A stretch of 64,000 bases of DNA from Atrichornis clamosus. Lineage: Eukaryota > Chordata > Aves > Passeriformes > Menuridae. Of the stretch, positions 25,924 through 38,800 are shown piece by piece. The DNA lies in assembly GCA_013400975.1 (NCBI GenBank), contig WBMZ01003026.1:1-64000 (forward strand). Reading direction: 5' to 3'. Both the position numbers and the translations under genes were made by a program. Below the pieces are notes generated by a model. The model was not told the origin of the DNA. It did no database searches and saw nothing but the letters and a program-made list of their open reading frames with translations. Position 1 is the first letter of the stretch, and every line of letters starts with the position of its first letter.

Positions 25924-28760
25924 GAACTTTGGATGTAGGCTTAGAAAACTTACTTTAGTTAGAGTGGAAAGAATTTCATGTGGAAGTGAGATACTGTGCT
26001 TTCAGTTTTCTGGTATGGTCATTTCTGGTTCCACAGTACTTCATTTCAGTGTTGAATTGAAAAAGTGCAGAGCCATACTTGAAGTTGCATTCTTTTTCAT
26101 TTACCAGCTTCCTCTAAACTGTGCTGTGTTCAGAATTTCCTGGGAGGATTATTCTGGTTAAAGATGGAGCTGCATTTTAAAATTAATTAAGTAGTATTTT
26201 GTGGGTATTCTTGAGAAGGCAGTTTTGCTGTAATTATTCATAATAAGCTTCTTGAAGTGCTTTGGGATTTTTTCTTTTTATTTGCTGGTCTCTGACACCT
26301 CTGCTTTCACAGACTTTCTTCTAATAATTGTAGGAGATGAGGTACTACCTGTCTTTATTTTTTTCCTCTGCTGTGATTTCAAGGCTGGATTCATTAAGAG
26401 ACAGCACAGATGCACTCTGTCAGGAACTGGCAATGCAGAAAGTATTCTTCATGCACTTGGCAGACAGCAGTGTAGGCTCTGATTTGAAGAATATCTTTTG
26501 CTATTCTGATGGACTTGAAATTTTGTTAGATTTGAAGCTGAGGATCTCTCTGACTAACAGGCAAAGAAGAGCATTGATCAGTAGGTCTTGGTTTAAGATA
26601 AAAGGTTGACAATAACTTTAAAAGACCGCAAGAATTTTTTGATTCCTGCTTGGTAATTTCAGAGATGAAGAGACTTTGTTGTCTTAAGTTGCTATAATTT
26701 ATAAGCAAGTTGTTTCTCATAAATCATGCCGGAGATTTTTCTTGAAGGCACACCTTGGGAGGAAAAAGGGACTAGAATAGGTCACTAGAGGATGAGACAT
26801 CATTTCCTAGGACTGTGTGCTTGGGTCAGAATGATTGGGACGTGCCGTCTGCCTTTTAACCCTTGTTGATCCTTGCTAGGATTTGTCGTGGCTGGTTCAA
26901 ATTCACTGTTGCTCTGTCATAGCAGGCAGACGTGGGAAGCACAGTGAGTGACTTGGCTTTTGAGTGTCTGTGATTTGACACTGCCACTTGTAGCATGTGA
27001 ACCAAAGACTTCTGTGCTGGGCAAGAAAAGTAAAGGAAGCATTAGGCTTGCTGTTAAACAGGACGTGGAGGAAACATGGAATGAGTGATGGAAATAGCTT
27101 TCCATTAAAACAAGAGTATTCAGAATGCAAATATAAGCTGGTTTTTTTCTAGTTCTCTCTTCAAAGCACATATGTAACCATTTTGTAAGAGGAGAATACG
27201 TTTAATTTCAAATATGATGATTTCTATGGTGTTTCGTGGAATATTTCATCTATTTCTTCTGTGGTAGATAGAACTTTTCCTTTGTAAACAGAGCCAGCAG
27301 TTAAAAACCCCAGAAATTAGTAGTGTTTATCCACTTTCTCCACATAGGACTGTCATATGTATCTCAGTCATGGACTTCCCCTGAACAGCAGAGGAAGAGA
27401 TTAAAGTATACTTTGTTCTGTGATCATCTGATCATCTTTTCATCTTTCCTATTCTTTATCTGCTTCTACTAAAAGCCTCATGTAGAAATACAGATCACAG
27501 CTGGGAGTTAACTTCATAGGTGAAATGCATAGGTGAAAAGAGAAAATGTACAGGAACCCGAATTGGAATTCAAAATGCAGAATAATACTCCTGGTGAGCT
27601 TGGACAGCATTTCTCTTATCTGTTGTCTTGTGACCCAGGCTTTCAAAGTTTAAGAGGTCTTTTGATTTCTAAAAGATGCTTTTGATTTCTTGCACTTCAA
27701 ATGACTTTATACTGTATTTTGGTAGCCTACTGAAGTAATTACTGAGAGCCGTAGATAGCAAGTGTAAGTCAAAATACAAACACTTTGTTTTTACTACTGC
27801 CTCAGGCTGAATGTTAAAGCCAACCCGTATGCAATGATTCAAAGGAATGCTGTTAACTGTCGAAAAAGTGATAGTTGAACATAGTGTCACATAAAAATCA
27901 GCTTTCTTTAATTGCACTGACTTACTTTTTCTGCTGTCTTTTTTTTTATAGATAAAATTTAATCCCTTTTAAAGTTGTGGGTTTTCTTTTCCTCCCATCC
28001 AGTGCAGTATGTATTAGACTAAATGTTAATTCTATTCAACTTACTATTGGATTGTTACTAAAAGTGTCAGTCCCTGGGTTCTTGGGCACTCTGAACTATA
28101 TTTGTACTATATTTATAAATACTACTCTTCTCACCTCTTAATGCTGATGTAATTGCTTTCCAAATCTGTCATCTATTTAGAATCTAGGAGTTTGTTGCAC
28201 TAAGCAGGAGGGAGTATGTGTTAGAACTGTTTTCATGAAAGCCTAGCCCAGAAGACTTGCTAAACTGGGATCCCTTGTGCTGGGATGCTGTTTTGTTTAA
28301 TCTTGTGAGACGCTTCACATGAATGTGTAGACTCATTTTTGAAAGAAACAGAGCCAAGGAGAGTGATCAGTTAATAAAACCATGTAAAGCATAGCTTACC
28401 CTTCATTTCCAGCTCTTCAGTCATCAAGCATGAACATGGCAAATACGCAATGTGTGTGATTCAAGTGACACGCGAGTTGTCCTTTTGCAAGAATATCAAG
28501 ATAGCATCTTTTGATTATACTTCTGTTTTTCTAGGTCAGATAGGGAAAGAAGGAATAGCCTGTACCTTCCAAGCCAAAAATAGTTTTGCAATTTGTTCAA
28601 TAATTTCTACAGGCTAGAGTCCTTGGGGATTTTGGTGAAATATGGTTTAATTGTTTGAGATCATAGCAGTTCATGTATCAGAACAGGCCTTTTTTCTACC
28701 TAAGAATATCCCATCATAATTGCTACAATAAAAACTCCTCACAGGGGGTGTTAAGTGCTG

Positions 28761-28900
28761 GGAGAAGTTGCTTGGAGAGGTTGCAGGATCTTCATCCGGG
28801 TAGTTTTGGAAACTCAGCAGTGTACAACCTGACTTTGGTGTTGCTCTGAGGGAGAGGTTGGGCTGGATGACCTCCAGAGGTGTCTTCCAAGCTCAGCAGC
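28761..28900 (+). mobile_element. CR1 LINE, short 3'-end fragment
   Basis: A diverged CR1 3' end. 'ggagaggttgcaggatcttcat' corresponds to the CR1 segment that usually reads as a 'gtggagtctccat' theme, and 'gagaggttgggctggatgacctccagaggt' followed by 'cttccaa' is the typical terminal block. The terminal octamer repeats are not preserved. The copy is 5'-truncated and in the same orientation as TRAF3. Confidence 0.8.
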
Positions 28901-31900
28901 TGGGATATACTGCACTGATAAGTGACTGTGGAGAGCCTGCAAATGGCAGAAGTTTTCTGCGTGGAGAATACTCAGTGTGTGTTGTCTTTGTATTTTCAAA
29001 TGTTTGTCCTACTTGCTTATATCCAAGCACTGATTTTTCTGATTGATCTTCATGTTTTATAATGTGCATGATCTCCAGGTCTTCTTAGTTTAGCATTAGT
29101 TTATACAAGGATGGTGCATGCTTATGAAATCGTAGGGCAAAGTTTAAAGTAGTCAAAATACCCAATTTATTTGAGCACAAGAAAAAAGAAGTTTTAAATA
29201 TCAATGCTGCTTTTATTTCTGTACAGGAATTAGACTTAATATTTGAATGTGTGTGTGTGTATATAGATACATATATATAAAAAAGAAGGTGAGGAGTGGT
29301 GTCACATTTCTCACTCTGTAAAATTATATCAGTGTTGGTTACTAGCAGCTCTTCCCTGTCCTTCCCTACCCTCCTCCAAATATTCTCTGAGAGCATGTGC
29401 TGGAAATACATAAATCTCTGGTTGGTTGGTCCTTTATATGCTCTCTAGAAAAAGTAAATAGCACTTCCAGCATGACAAATGCATAGAGGTAAAAATAAAA
29501 GAAATCAATAGTTCCTCCACGCAAACGAGTAGTGAAGGTGCCAAGACTTCTGACTGCACACAAAACAAATTTAATGGATGGTTATCTGCATTCAAACCTG
29601 CCATTCCAGTGCTGCTTCACTCACGGCCTGAGTCTTTTTGTGGAGTGACTCAAGCCATTTGCATTTTATTTATCAGTTGTTCAGTGCCCCTGCCCAGGTT
29701 CAGCCATGGGGTTTTGCCAGAAGGCCAGGCTGAGGTGTGGTGGGTGTTGGGAGAATGGCACTCTGCAGTAGGACACCTTCACGCTCGAGAGCTCTAGAGT
29801 CAAGATTCCCATGGCAGCCTTATTTTAATATTTTTTGACATGTGTGCCCTGAGTAAACTGATAATATGTTGTCACCAATATACTGCTTTCAGCTTGCATT
29901 ACTGTTTTAATAAGACATCAAGGTGTGACAATATTGTTGCCTATTATAATTGCACTCGGAAGCAGAACCAACTCAGAAGACTTGTCTAGAAATGGTGAAG
30001 GAAAGATGGACGTTCTTTTCAGTATGTACTGGGAATTCATTAGAAGCTATAAAATGCTGAAATATAAGATAGAGGAAAAGTTCAGATTGTTCTAATAATT
30101 TAATTTTAAGATAAAGATTTCTGTTTGCTGACTTGAAGCAATAATTCCTGATGATAGAAAGCAAGTGAGCTGGGAATACTGCAGAGCTGGAAATACCACT
30201 CTGGGTACCTGGTTACCTGGCTCTCTGAGGGTGTCCTGCAGAGAACGGAAGAAGATTCTGTGAAGAGCAGTGAAACTGATGAACTCTGTTTTCCTACTAA
30301 TTTTTGCTCAATATCCCTTTTTTTACCCCTATTCCCCCTTCCTCAAAGGAAACCTCAAACCAAACCAAAAAAAAAAGGCAACCAAACAGCAAAAACCCTC
30401 AAAACCTCCAGCCCATCCCTGCTATTGTAATGCAGGAAAAGATTAAGACCATGAAGTTGGCTGGGACAAGAGGGAGCAGGTGTTCTTGGCAAGTTTGGAT
30501 CTCTCTGTGGATGGATTGACTGACTGATAGACCACACGGAGGTGGTGCACTTTTATAGCCTCTTGCTCACTGGGACACTACATTAAGTTTCTCTTTCTGT
30601 TCCCCACATAACTGCTCATTTTTGTGAAAACTCTCTGTCCAGTTGGTTCCACAGTGGTTTTGGGAGGCTGAGAGGTGAGACAGCACAATCACAAGCCCTT
30701 ATCTCATTAAAAGCCAGACTGGAAAAACACACCCCAGGCTACCCAAAATATGACCTAGTTAGGGTGAGATGCTGAAGTTTATGTGGTTTTACACTTTTTA
30801 GAGACAAAATTTTTTGAAGAGGAAAGGTTGAATCATCTGATCGGTCACTTTTCTGCTCTGATCTTGAACTCCCTGTCCCACTTTAGGTTTCTCTTTCAGA
30901 GCTTAATTTAGATATTGTGCATGCAGAGCTGTTCTGTTTGAGGAACTTCTGTTCTCAGTGCAAATTGTAATTTGATCAAAAAGCTTTGCTGTCCTGTAGT
31001 AATAACCAAATTAAATTGTGTCATCCATTATACTCTTCTAAGGTACTGTAATTAAAACATTTATTTCTAATAGCTTTTTGCCCTTTTTGAATTATAAAAC
31101 TTTGGCAAAAGGTTATTTGCTTTGTCGATATACTAAACTGTCTTCATGCAGAGCTTGCAAGGTTTTGAATCCCATGGTACCTGGTGCAGTCAAATTTTTA
31201 GGAGTGTTTTAGATTTATCTGAGAGTTAATTTTTTCTGTTTTCTTTAAGATGCAAATTTAAGTTTTTATAAAAGCTTCATTGTATTTCTGTGTCACAAAT
31301 TAGCTTTATTCCCAAAGTGCAAATAATAAATATATGTGGTAATATAGAACACTGGTGCAGATTTCTAGGATGTTTGCTCTCGCTGCAGTGAGAACAACAT
31401 CCTTGCTTAAATGAGGAAAGAGCAAAATGTCTTTTGTTTGGGAGTTCCCACACATCCTAATTCTTGTAACATCTTTGTGGGTAAACTCACTTTTGCTTCC
31501 AGTTTCTAACCCTCTGTACTAATGTTAGTATGAATTAAGTAGCAACAAATTGTTCTGACCTTTACTGCAGTATATACAGCCTGAAATATCAAATGAGGTC
31601 CAGCCTCAGTTGCTTGAATACCACTTGTGTTGAACAAGAGTAATGTCCAGACTGGAGCAAGCAACGTCACAGTGTCACCCATCTGCTGGCCAGAACCATC
31701 TCCCTGAAGTGTGAGTATTAGCAAATGCTGGCTGCAGGAGAGGTGGCTGAAAGGATGTATCAACCGTGGACAGAACCAGCCTTGGTCACTGTGCCTCTGT
31801 TTATGTGCTTCTCTGTCCTGAAAAGTGAGTGTCCAAGATTTAGCAGTTTTAAGAGACATCTAAAAGTCACATTCTTTTACTGCGATGATTTTTTCCGGGC

Positions 31901-34900
31901 AGAAGAAACTGGAGCGTAAGAACTAGCTGGTGATTAATTAGGCGTTAAGACTTAGCTTGCTGAACAAGAACCAGAGTCTTTGCCTTGATGGCAGCTTGCC
32001 ATGCCTTTAGGAATCAGGGGCCCCCACCCGAACTAGCCTGTCTTGAATGTCCTAGCCAGGCTCTTGTCGCTGCCCTCTGGAAGTATGTTATCCTTACTGC
32101 TGTAAGTACATAGTATCTTACTGAGGTGTGACTTCAAAATTGCTTCTTGTTGGCAGTTTGAAACACGATTATGGGGAATGATCTGAGTCCTGCTGTTCAA
32201 GGTTCCTGATAAGGAAAAGAAGCCATTGCAGATGAGACCCTGTGGTGGTATGGAAACCATAACAGAAGGCTGTTTGCAAAGGGGTGGCAGCTGAAGTGTT
32301 TGTATTTATCTGTGCTTGTGTTCACCACTGATCCCACATGCAGATGTCAGAGCACGTAACTCAAATGCATAAGGGCATAGCTCTGCATACAGATAGATAG
32401 ACATCTCTTTTTCCCCAACCCCTTTGTAAAATGCACCTTGTTCATTGTCATAAGGTTGTGGTGGTCTTGTAAGCTCACTTCTCTTTTGTATTTTATGACA
32501 GTGCTTGGCTGAATGGCTTCCTAGTTTTGCTGCATAAGAAAATGCTGGCATTCAGAGTACTGTGGAAGAGAATTCCTCATCAAGCTGGCTGCTCTGGTGC
32601 TGAGCTTGTTTAGCTTTTCTGGTCTGACATACTTCCTCACAAAATAAATATAAAACCCAAAGCAGACAAATAGACTGTCTGGCATATCGCACAGTACATA
32701 TTATTTGTCAGTGTGCTTTCTGGTTGTTCTCTGTGACAAGATATCCAAGATGTCAATTCCAAAAGTGGAGTCCTGTGGAGCCCTGTGCAGGTTATTTTGG
32801 TGTGAAATCTCTCCTGACAGCTGACAGTCCAGCCCTGAGCAGTTTCGTATCTCTGTGAAACTCTCACCTGCTGCTCATTTGCCATTTGGTGCTCCGTCTG
32901 TGTTAAGTCTTGAATATTCTCCTGTCACCCCTGCCTGCCTCCTTGTGACTGATTATTCAGCTTCCTTGATGAAATGCTTTTGGAAGACTTCACATCTCTA
33001 ATCATCTTTAGCTTATTTTTGTTTGGAAGAAACTTAACGAGGAAGCAGACATTCAGTAGTTTTCTTCTGTGACCTGTACGTTCAGGAACTTTGTTCTCTT
33101 TTGACTTGCCAGTTCTTCTGTCAGCATCTCTTTTAGTGCCTCTTTTTCTGTATTTCTTCTGTGGGTCAGACACAGGTCATGCCTTGTTTTATTCTGTCAT
33201 TTTGAGGAAAGTAGTGTTCCCTGTGTTGTTCTTGTGAGTCAACATGCTTGAAGTTGGCTTTTGACTTCAAGAATTGACAGAATAGTGGAGGTCTCGAATA
33301 TGATTTAAAAAAAAATACACGTTTGCAGAGGGAAAAGAGGCATTAGTATCTATCTACAAACTATAAATAGAGGAACTGAAACCTTTACATAAGGTGCAAG
33401 TGCCAAACGAAGCTTTTCCACAGTCACACACAAGAGGCAAGTTCAGAGGTAGCTAAGTTTCACCAGTCCGGATACTTTCAGAGTTGCACTGTTTTCCCTC
33501 TCTTGCTAATCTCCTTTTCTCTTACAAACACAGAAAAATGTCAGGTCCTAAGCTCATGACTGTGTTCCCCCATGTCCAGCCACAGACATTTGGCAGCAGC
33601 AGTCACACCTTGGGCAGTCTCTAAATCTAGACTACTTTTGTAAGCTGCTTTCCTTTCTCATTCATGGTGCTTCTCCTAACCTCTGTGTCCCTGAGTTGTG
33701 TCCTCAGCATCAGTTTCATTTCTTGTGTGCTGGTCACAATCTCGAGTTGCCTCTTCAGTGTCATTATAATCAGCTGTGTTTTTATGCTTGCTGCTGAAAT
33801 TCTAGCTCAGGGTTTAAATAATCTGAATTTCCTCATTAATGAGAAGTGTGAGTTACTTTCAGTTCAGCACTGACTTCTTGCTTTTTCCACATACCATTTT
33901 GTGAAGATTTGAGTCTCTGCAGTCTTTGAAGAGCAGACAAGGAACAGACTAACATTAATTCAAATTATGGATCAGAATTTATAGTAGCATTTCAGTTACC
34001 ATAGAACCTGTTGGGGGTTTTTTTGGTGGGGGGAAGGGTGTTTTGTTGGTTTTGAATAAGACCCTATCATTGGATCTGTGTGCTGAGTTACGAGGATGGT
34101 TTCCTTGGGCGCTCTCTGTGTTTGATGGAGATACTGTGAGGCTTTCCCCTGGGAAGGAGGGCAATGAAGTGAGGATTCTTCATTCAACACCTCTACCGTT
34201 GCTCAGCTGGTGTTACAAAAACATGAAATCGTCTCAGCAATGAGTCACAATGATTTTGTCTTTTGTTTCTGTAAATAACAGCATCAGAAATAAATTTCCT
34301 TGTCTGTTTAGTGTGCATGGAGAATTCTGTACCAAAATTAGAGATGCAGAAATTATCTATGTTTCATTACAAGTGCATGGTTTTGGGCTTAGTGAGGGAA
34401 GATAAGATATCACAAAAACTCTGTACAAGAGGTTTTGTGTATTTGGAATGTGAAATATTTGTGATATTGGTGGACATACTTTTATAGTTGAGAAGTGAAC
34501 TGGGTCTCATTCGTTCATTCTTCTTAAAGTTGAATTATAACTGTTGCAGCTGAGGTAACTGTAGAGCAATGGAATAGGTTTGTATCTCAAAGATCAGTTA
34601 ACGTGGAGGGAGAATTGAAGTTTGCTTTTTTCTTGAAGATAGCCAGGCATTTCTCATATGTGAATAGGTGTTGTATCCTCCAACTGTGCTTTCTCCTCCA
34701 TTTGCCAAGGCTTTTTAAGAACACTTATGCTTGTTTGACCACAAGATCAGCTAGGAAATGGTTGAAAACACATTTTAAAACTTAACCTGGGATAGTATTC
34801 CTCTGTTTCTCTGCTAATACTCTGCATGCCGACCTAGAAGAAGCATTGCCCAAGATAATAGGTACTGTAATTTACTCTTCAACTGGATTAGTTATTTTCT

Positions 34901-35579
34901 CAGCTGCCTGTCAGTTGTGCTTAGTCCTGGTGAATTAATCAAATGTTATGTAGGCCCTTCTCTGCTGTCAATTAGACTTTGCTCACCTGTTCTCTTCATG
35001 TGAAGATGTGCAATGAAAAGGTTGGAAAGTATCTAATAAGTAAAAACCTTTTGTGTTCTTCTAAAACAGACTTAAAGGACCATGTCTTACACTCTGCTAT
35101 TTCATGGGATAGACAGGAAAAGTTGGCATTGGAGCTGCGTAGGCTCCAGATACCCTGTTTAGTACACTGCTGGTTGTGTGCTTTTGCAGTAGCATTTCAG
35201 CTGTATCACGTGTGCTGCTGTACCAGTGCACCTCTTCACCCCAGCCCTTGCTGCTTCCTCTAATGGTTCAACTTCAATGTTAAGCAATACTTTTCAGAGA
35301 CAGAGAAAGATATGGAAGAATTTCTTATTTATTCCTAGAGTGATGGCTGTAATTAACACTTTGCTTTCAGGGGCAGGTTTTGAATATGTAGAATATTTTA
35401 CAGATTTGCTATGCTTAATATACTTAGGCAGTAACATGTATTATGTTCACATGATGTGTGGACACACATCTATTCTTGATGCTTCCTGGTTTTATGTAGC
35501 CTCTCAGATGCTGTATTTCTTTTATTTAAATGGCAGAAGAAGTCCTCGTTCCTCAGTTTTTCTCACTTTTGATTCACAG
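28901..35579. other. TRAF3 intron 1, last part: no gene seen
   Basis: AT-rich intronic sequence. It contains a (TG)n(TA)n run at 29248-29279 and an A/C-rich stretch near 30350-30410. The intron closes at 35578-35579 with the AG of 'tctcacttttgattcacag', a good pyrimidine-rich acceptor. No coding frame is convincing. Confidence 0.75.
29248..29279. repeat. (TG)n(TA)n compound microsatellite
   Basis: A short run of TG followed by TA dinucleotides with a GATAC interruption, in intron 1. Confidence 0.8.
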
Positions 35580-35836
35580 AAACTACCTTAGAGCATGGAC
35601 ACCACTAAGAAGTCAGAACCCCCTTTATCTGTAGAAATGGTACAACAAAGGGCCAATCCTGACCGCAGTCCTTCAGCGTCGATCTATGTTCCAGAGCAAG
35701 GTGGCTACAAAGAGAAGTTTGTAAATGCCGTGGAGGATAAGTATAAATGTGAAAAATGTCGCCTCATCTTATGCAATCCAAAACAGACTGAATGTGGACA
35801 TAGATTCTGTGAAACCTGCATGAATGCCCTGCTAAG
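35580..35836 (+). CDS. TRAF3: TRAF3 coding exon 1 (15 nt 5' UTR, start codon, most of the RING)
   Basis: Acceptor AG at 35578-35579, donor AG|GTACGT after 35836. Translation starts at 35595. An in-frame TAG at 35589-35591 lies in the same exon, so no upstream exon can extend the protein N-terminally in this frame. It encodes residues 1-80 and two bases of Ser81. The N-terminal 30 residues are variable. From 'YVPEQGGYKEKFV' on, the match to known TRAF3 is close, including the first six RING ligands C52, C55, C67, H69, C72 and C75. Reading through the donor would stop at 35876. Confidence 0.97.
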
Positions 35837-38800
35837 GTACGTTCTTTGTTCTGATGGAGCGCGTCGATACCTTTAGATGTTGTGAACTCCTGACATAAGT
35901 GTGAACACCACTGTAGTTTTAGGAATATGTTGAACCTTCCACTGTTGGTTGCTAGATTATTTGTTATCTGTGTGCTGGTGCAAATATTTGTGCTCTGCAT
36001 CATGGTAAAACAACTAATCTTCCCATCAATATTGTTGAAACAGTTGTTAGGGTGGTTTAATCCCATGTAGCAATGTGTTAGGTGAGAATTTCATTCCCTA
36101 TAGAGGCCAAATGGAGTAGCTGTTGCACAAGATTTCTAACTTGGTTAGTCTGGTGTCAAATACACAGAATAAATTGTGTCTGAGGAAGTGAGCTTGCCTA
36201 TGCTCCTCAGGGTTATGATACCTAACCTAGCTGTGGACCCAGCCTTGCAGTTGGGTTGTAGGACCCTTGGATACATGTAACTGCTTGTGGAGCAGTTTCC
36301 CTGTAGCCCTTCCAGGTGTCTGTGCAGGAACGTGAATGTTTTGTTGATTACAGAAGGGACAGAAAGGCTGGCTTCCCTACAACTGGGATGTCTGGGCCAG
36401 AGTGCAAAGAGGGTGAGTGAATGGTGTAGATGCAAATCAATGCTGAGAGGTGGAGTCTTTTCTCAGATAAGAAGAAGAATGCAATCATTCAAGGAGTATC
36501 CAGGTTTTAAGAAGTCACTGTGCATCAGTAGAAGTAAATTTCTTTTCCTCTCGACTTTGATGCATTGCTACTGGTCGTGTTCAGTAGTGTGATTTCAAAA
36601 CTTAGTGGAATGTTTGGAACCATTCTGCAGACTTTAATCTCCTGGGGTAAATAAGCTGTGAATACTTTGTTTTACTGCTGGGAAAGATACTTGCCTTGAT
36701 GGATGTTGCATACTGGACTTCAGAGAGCATTTGACTTCAGAAGTCTTGGTGATCTCCTGTTTACTTTTTGTGACCATCCTGGCTCTAGATGTTGGTTTAT
36801 ATGTCACTTGGAAATATTATAATCTGATCTCTAATACTTAGATATCCAAGTCAAGACTACATGCAGCATGCCAAAAGAGTATGATAGTTATTACAATACT
36901 CTGTCTCATGATAAAGAGTATTCTGTGTACTGGGCAAACACAAGGGTCCTTAGCTCACTAAGGCATTCCTGCAGGTTTTGTGCTACAGCATGCCAGATTT
37001 AAAGCAGCAACAACAAACCCCACCAACTTTCCTTTTGATACAGAGGGTCAAGTGAGGTGGAGTTTTTATTTATGAAATGCAGTTATTTCTTTCTTAATAC
37101 ATGTTTTTGGAAGACTCTTACATAGTTAATAACAGTGACTGCAAAAAAGCAAACACCTGCCGTGTGTGGATGTGCACAGGTGGACCGAGCAGATCCTTGA
37201 CAATCTAAGCAGTAACAATTCTGGCATTGCTAGAATCTGGGCAATTTTCCTTCCCTGCTGTGAGACATGAACATGTGCTTATTACAATGCAGCTAGAATA
37301 TGTGTAGTTTTACTTCCTAACTTTCCAACCAGTCTGTTACTAAAAAGGACACGTGTAAGGCCTTTGAGTTATTTCACTATATTTAAGTGCTTGTTGCAAA
37401 CAAATTCTTTATCAAAATTAAATTTACATCTCTTTTTTTTTCTAGAAATAAAAAGCATGTCATGAAATGGAAAGCAAAATAGGTTTATGTTGTTTCTGTA
37501 TTTGGCACAAAAATTTTTCATTCAGTGTTGATATGCTGCTGCATACACAAACGCACTGATTATATGCTAGCAACTTCTGTTCCAGGGTTGTTTGAGGACA
37601 AAGAATTAGGAGTTAGTGTAGATAAAGCAGTAAAGATGTCTGTTCAGTATGCAAGAGTAGTTTGAAAAAGCAAGTGGGATGCTTGAGTGAATTCACTAAG
37701 AGCAAGGAAAGCATGACATTGTATTAAGCACTATATGCCCTCATGTAGCTTAGTTTCTTTTTTTTTTTTTCCCCTTAAGAAAAGCATTACAGATATTGAA
37801 GCTTCAGGGTAGTTAAGATGCTCAGAAATGTGATGAGACACAGAATGGTTGGTTCAGCGAGCAGAAGCCAGCGAGATGATTTGAAGTAGCCATACAGATT
37901 ATATAACATAATTGAACCTTTTCAGCCTTTTACATTGATTTGCAGTGCTGCTAGCAGGCATAGCTTAGGTAGCCTGACAGTGAGTTGCTTTATGAAAGAG
38001 TTCACCTCACTTTTACCTGGTGCTTTTTGTTTCAGTGCTTTGAGGGAGATCATTCTGACTGTGCCCGCTTTACGTGGGCAAAAGGAGCTAAAAAGCAACG
38101 AAACAACCTGGCCTGGTGGAAGGTGCCCCTGCTCGTGGCAGAGGGTTGGAACTAAATGCTCTTTGTTCTCTCCCAACCCAAACCATTCTGTGATTCTAAG
38201 GGGTTTACATTACACCACCTGGCAGGTCACAGCTGGAAACAGCTGTAGGAACTCAGGTTTTCTAGTTTCTGTTCACAGTCTACCCTGTTCCTCATTCTAC
38301 CTGATGTCTAAGAGGTCACAAGTTTGGTAATTAGTTTAGCAAGACAGCTACAAGGCACTAGTTCAGATAAAGGAGGCAGCAAGCATCTGTAACAGTTGCT
38401 AAAAGCAGAATAGACTTGAAGGAGATGAACGTAAATACGTTTTTACCCTAAGAGGATGTAAAATTGACTGTCAGAGGAAGTAAACTTTCATTAGGTGTTG
38501 CTTGAAAAAGGACTGGGCAGTTGAAGAGACAATATTTTGCCTGTTTGCACAGATTGAGAAGTGGCAAAAATTGTGGATGAGGTGCAGGCTAAAAACTAGG
38601 GAGTGGATTTTGCCAACTTTAAGAAAACCAGTGTGCAGTTGTCTAGAGACATTGTAGTGGTCTAATTTTTTTGGGAATGCCAGATGTTGTCCAATGAAAA
38701 CTCAAGTGTTCAAATTCATTGAAATAACATTGTATTTTATCCTTATAATGAACTATATCCACTTTTAATAGTTTTAGAATATATTGAATAATCAAAACTA

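Larger units (their letters stand above)
17723..28760. other. TRAF3 intron 1, middle part: no gene seen
   Basis: AT-rich single-copy sequence with no convincing coding frame. Contents noted are a CpG-rich patch at 19935-20171 (listed separately), a (GT)n run at 20641-20653, an imperfect purine repeat of GAGAAACYGG units at 24811-24843, and a 22-base T tract at 25902-25923. Confidence 0.7.

Noticed and set aside
35595..35876. TRAF3 coding exon 1 read as a complete 93-codon gene
   Set aside because: The frame past 35836 is intron read-through; AG|GTACGT is a good donor and the RING completes in the next exon at 38881.
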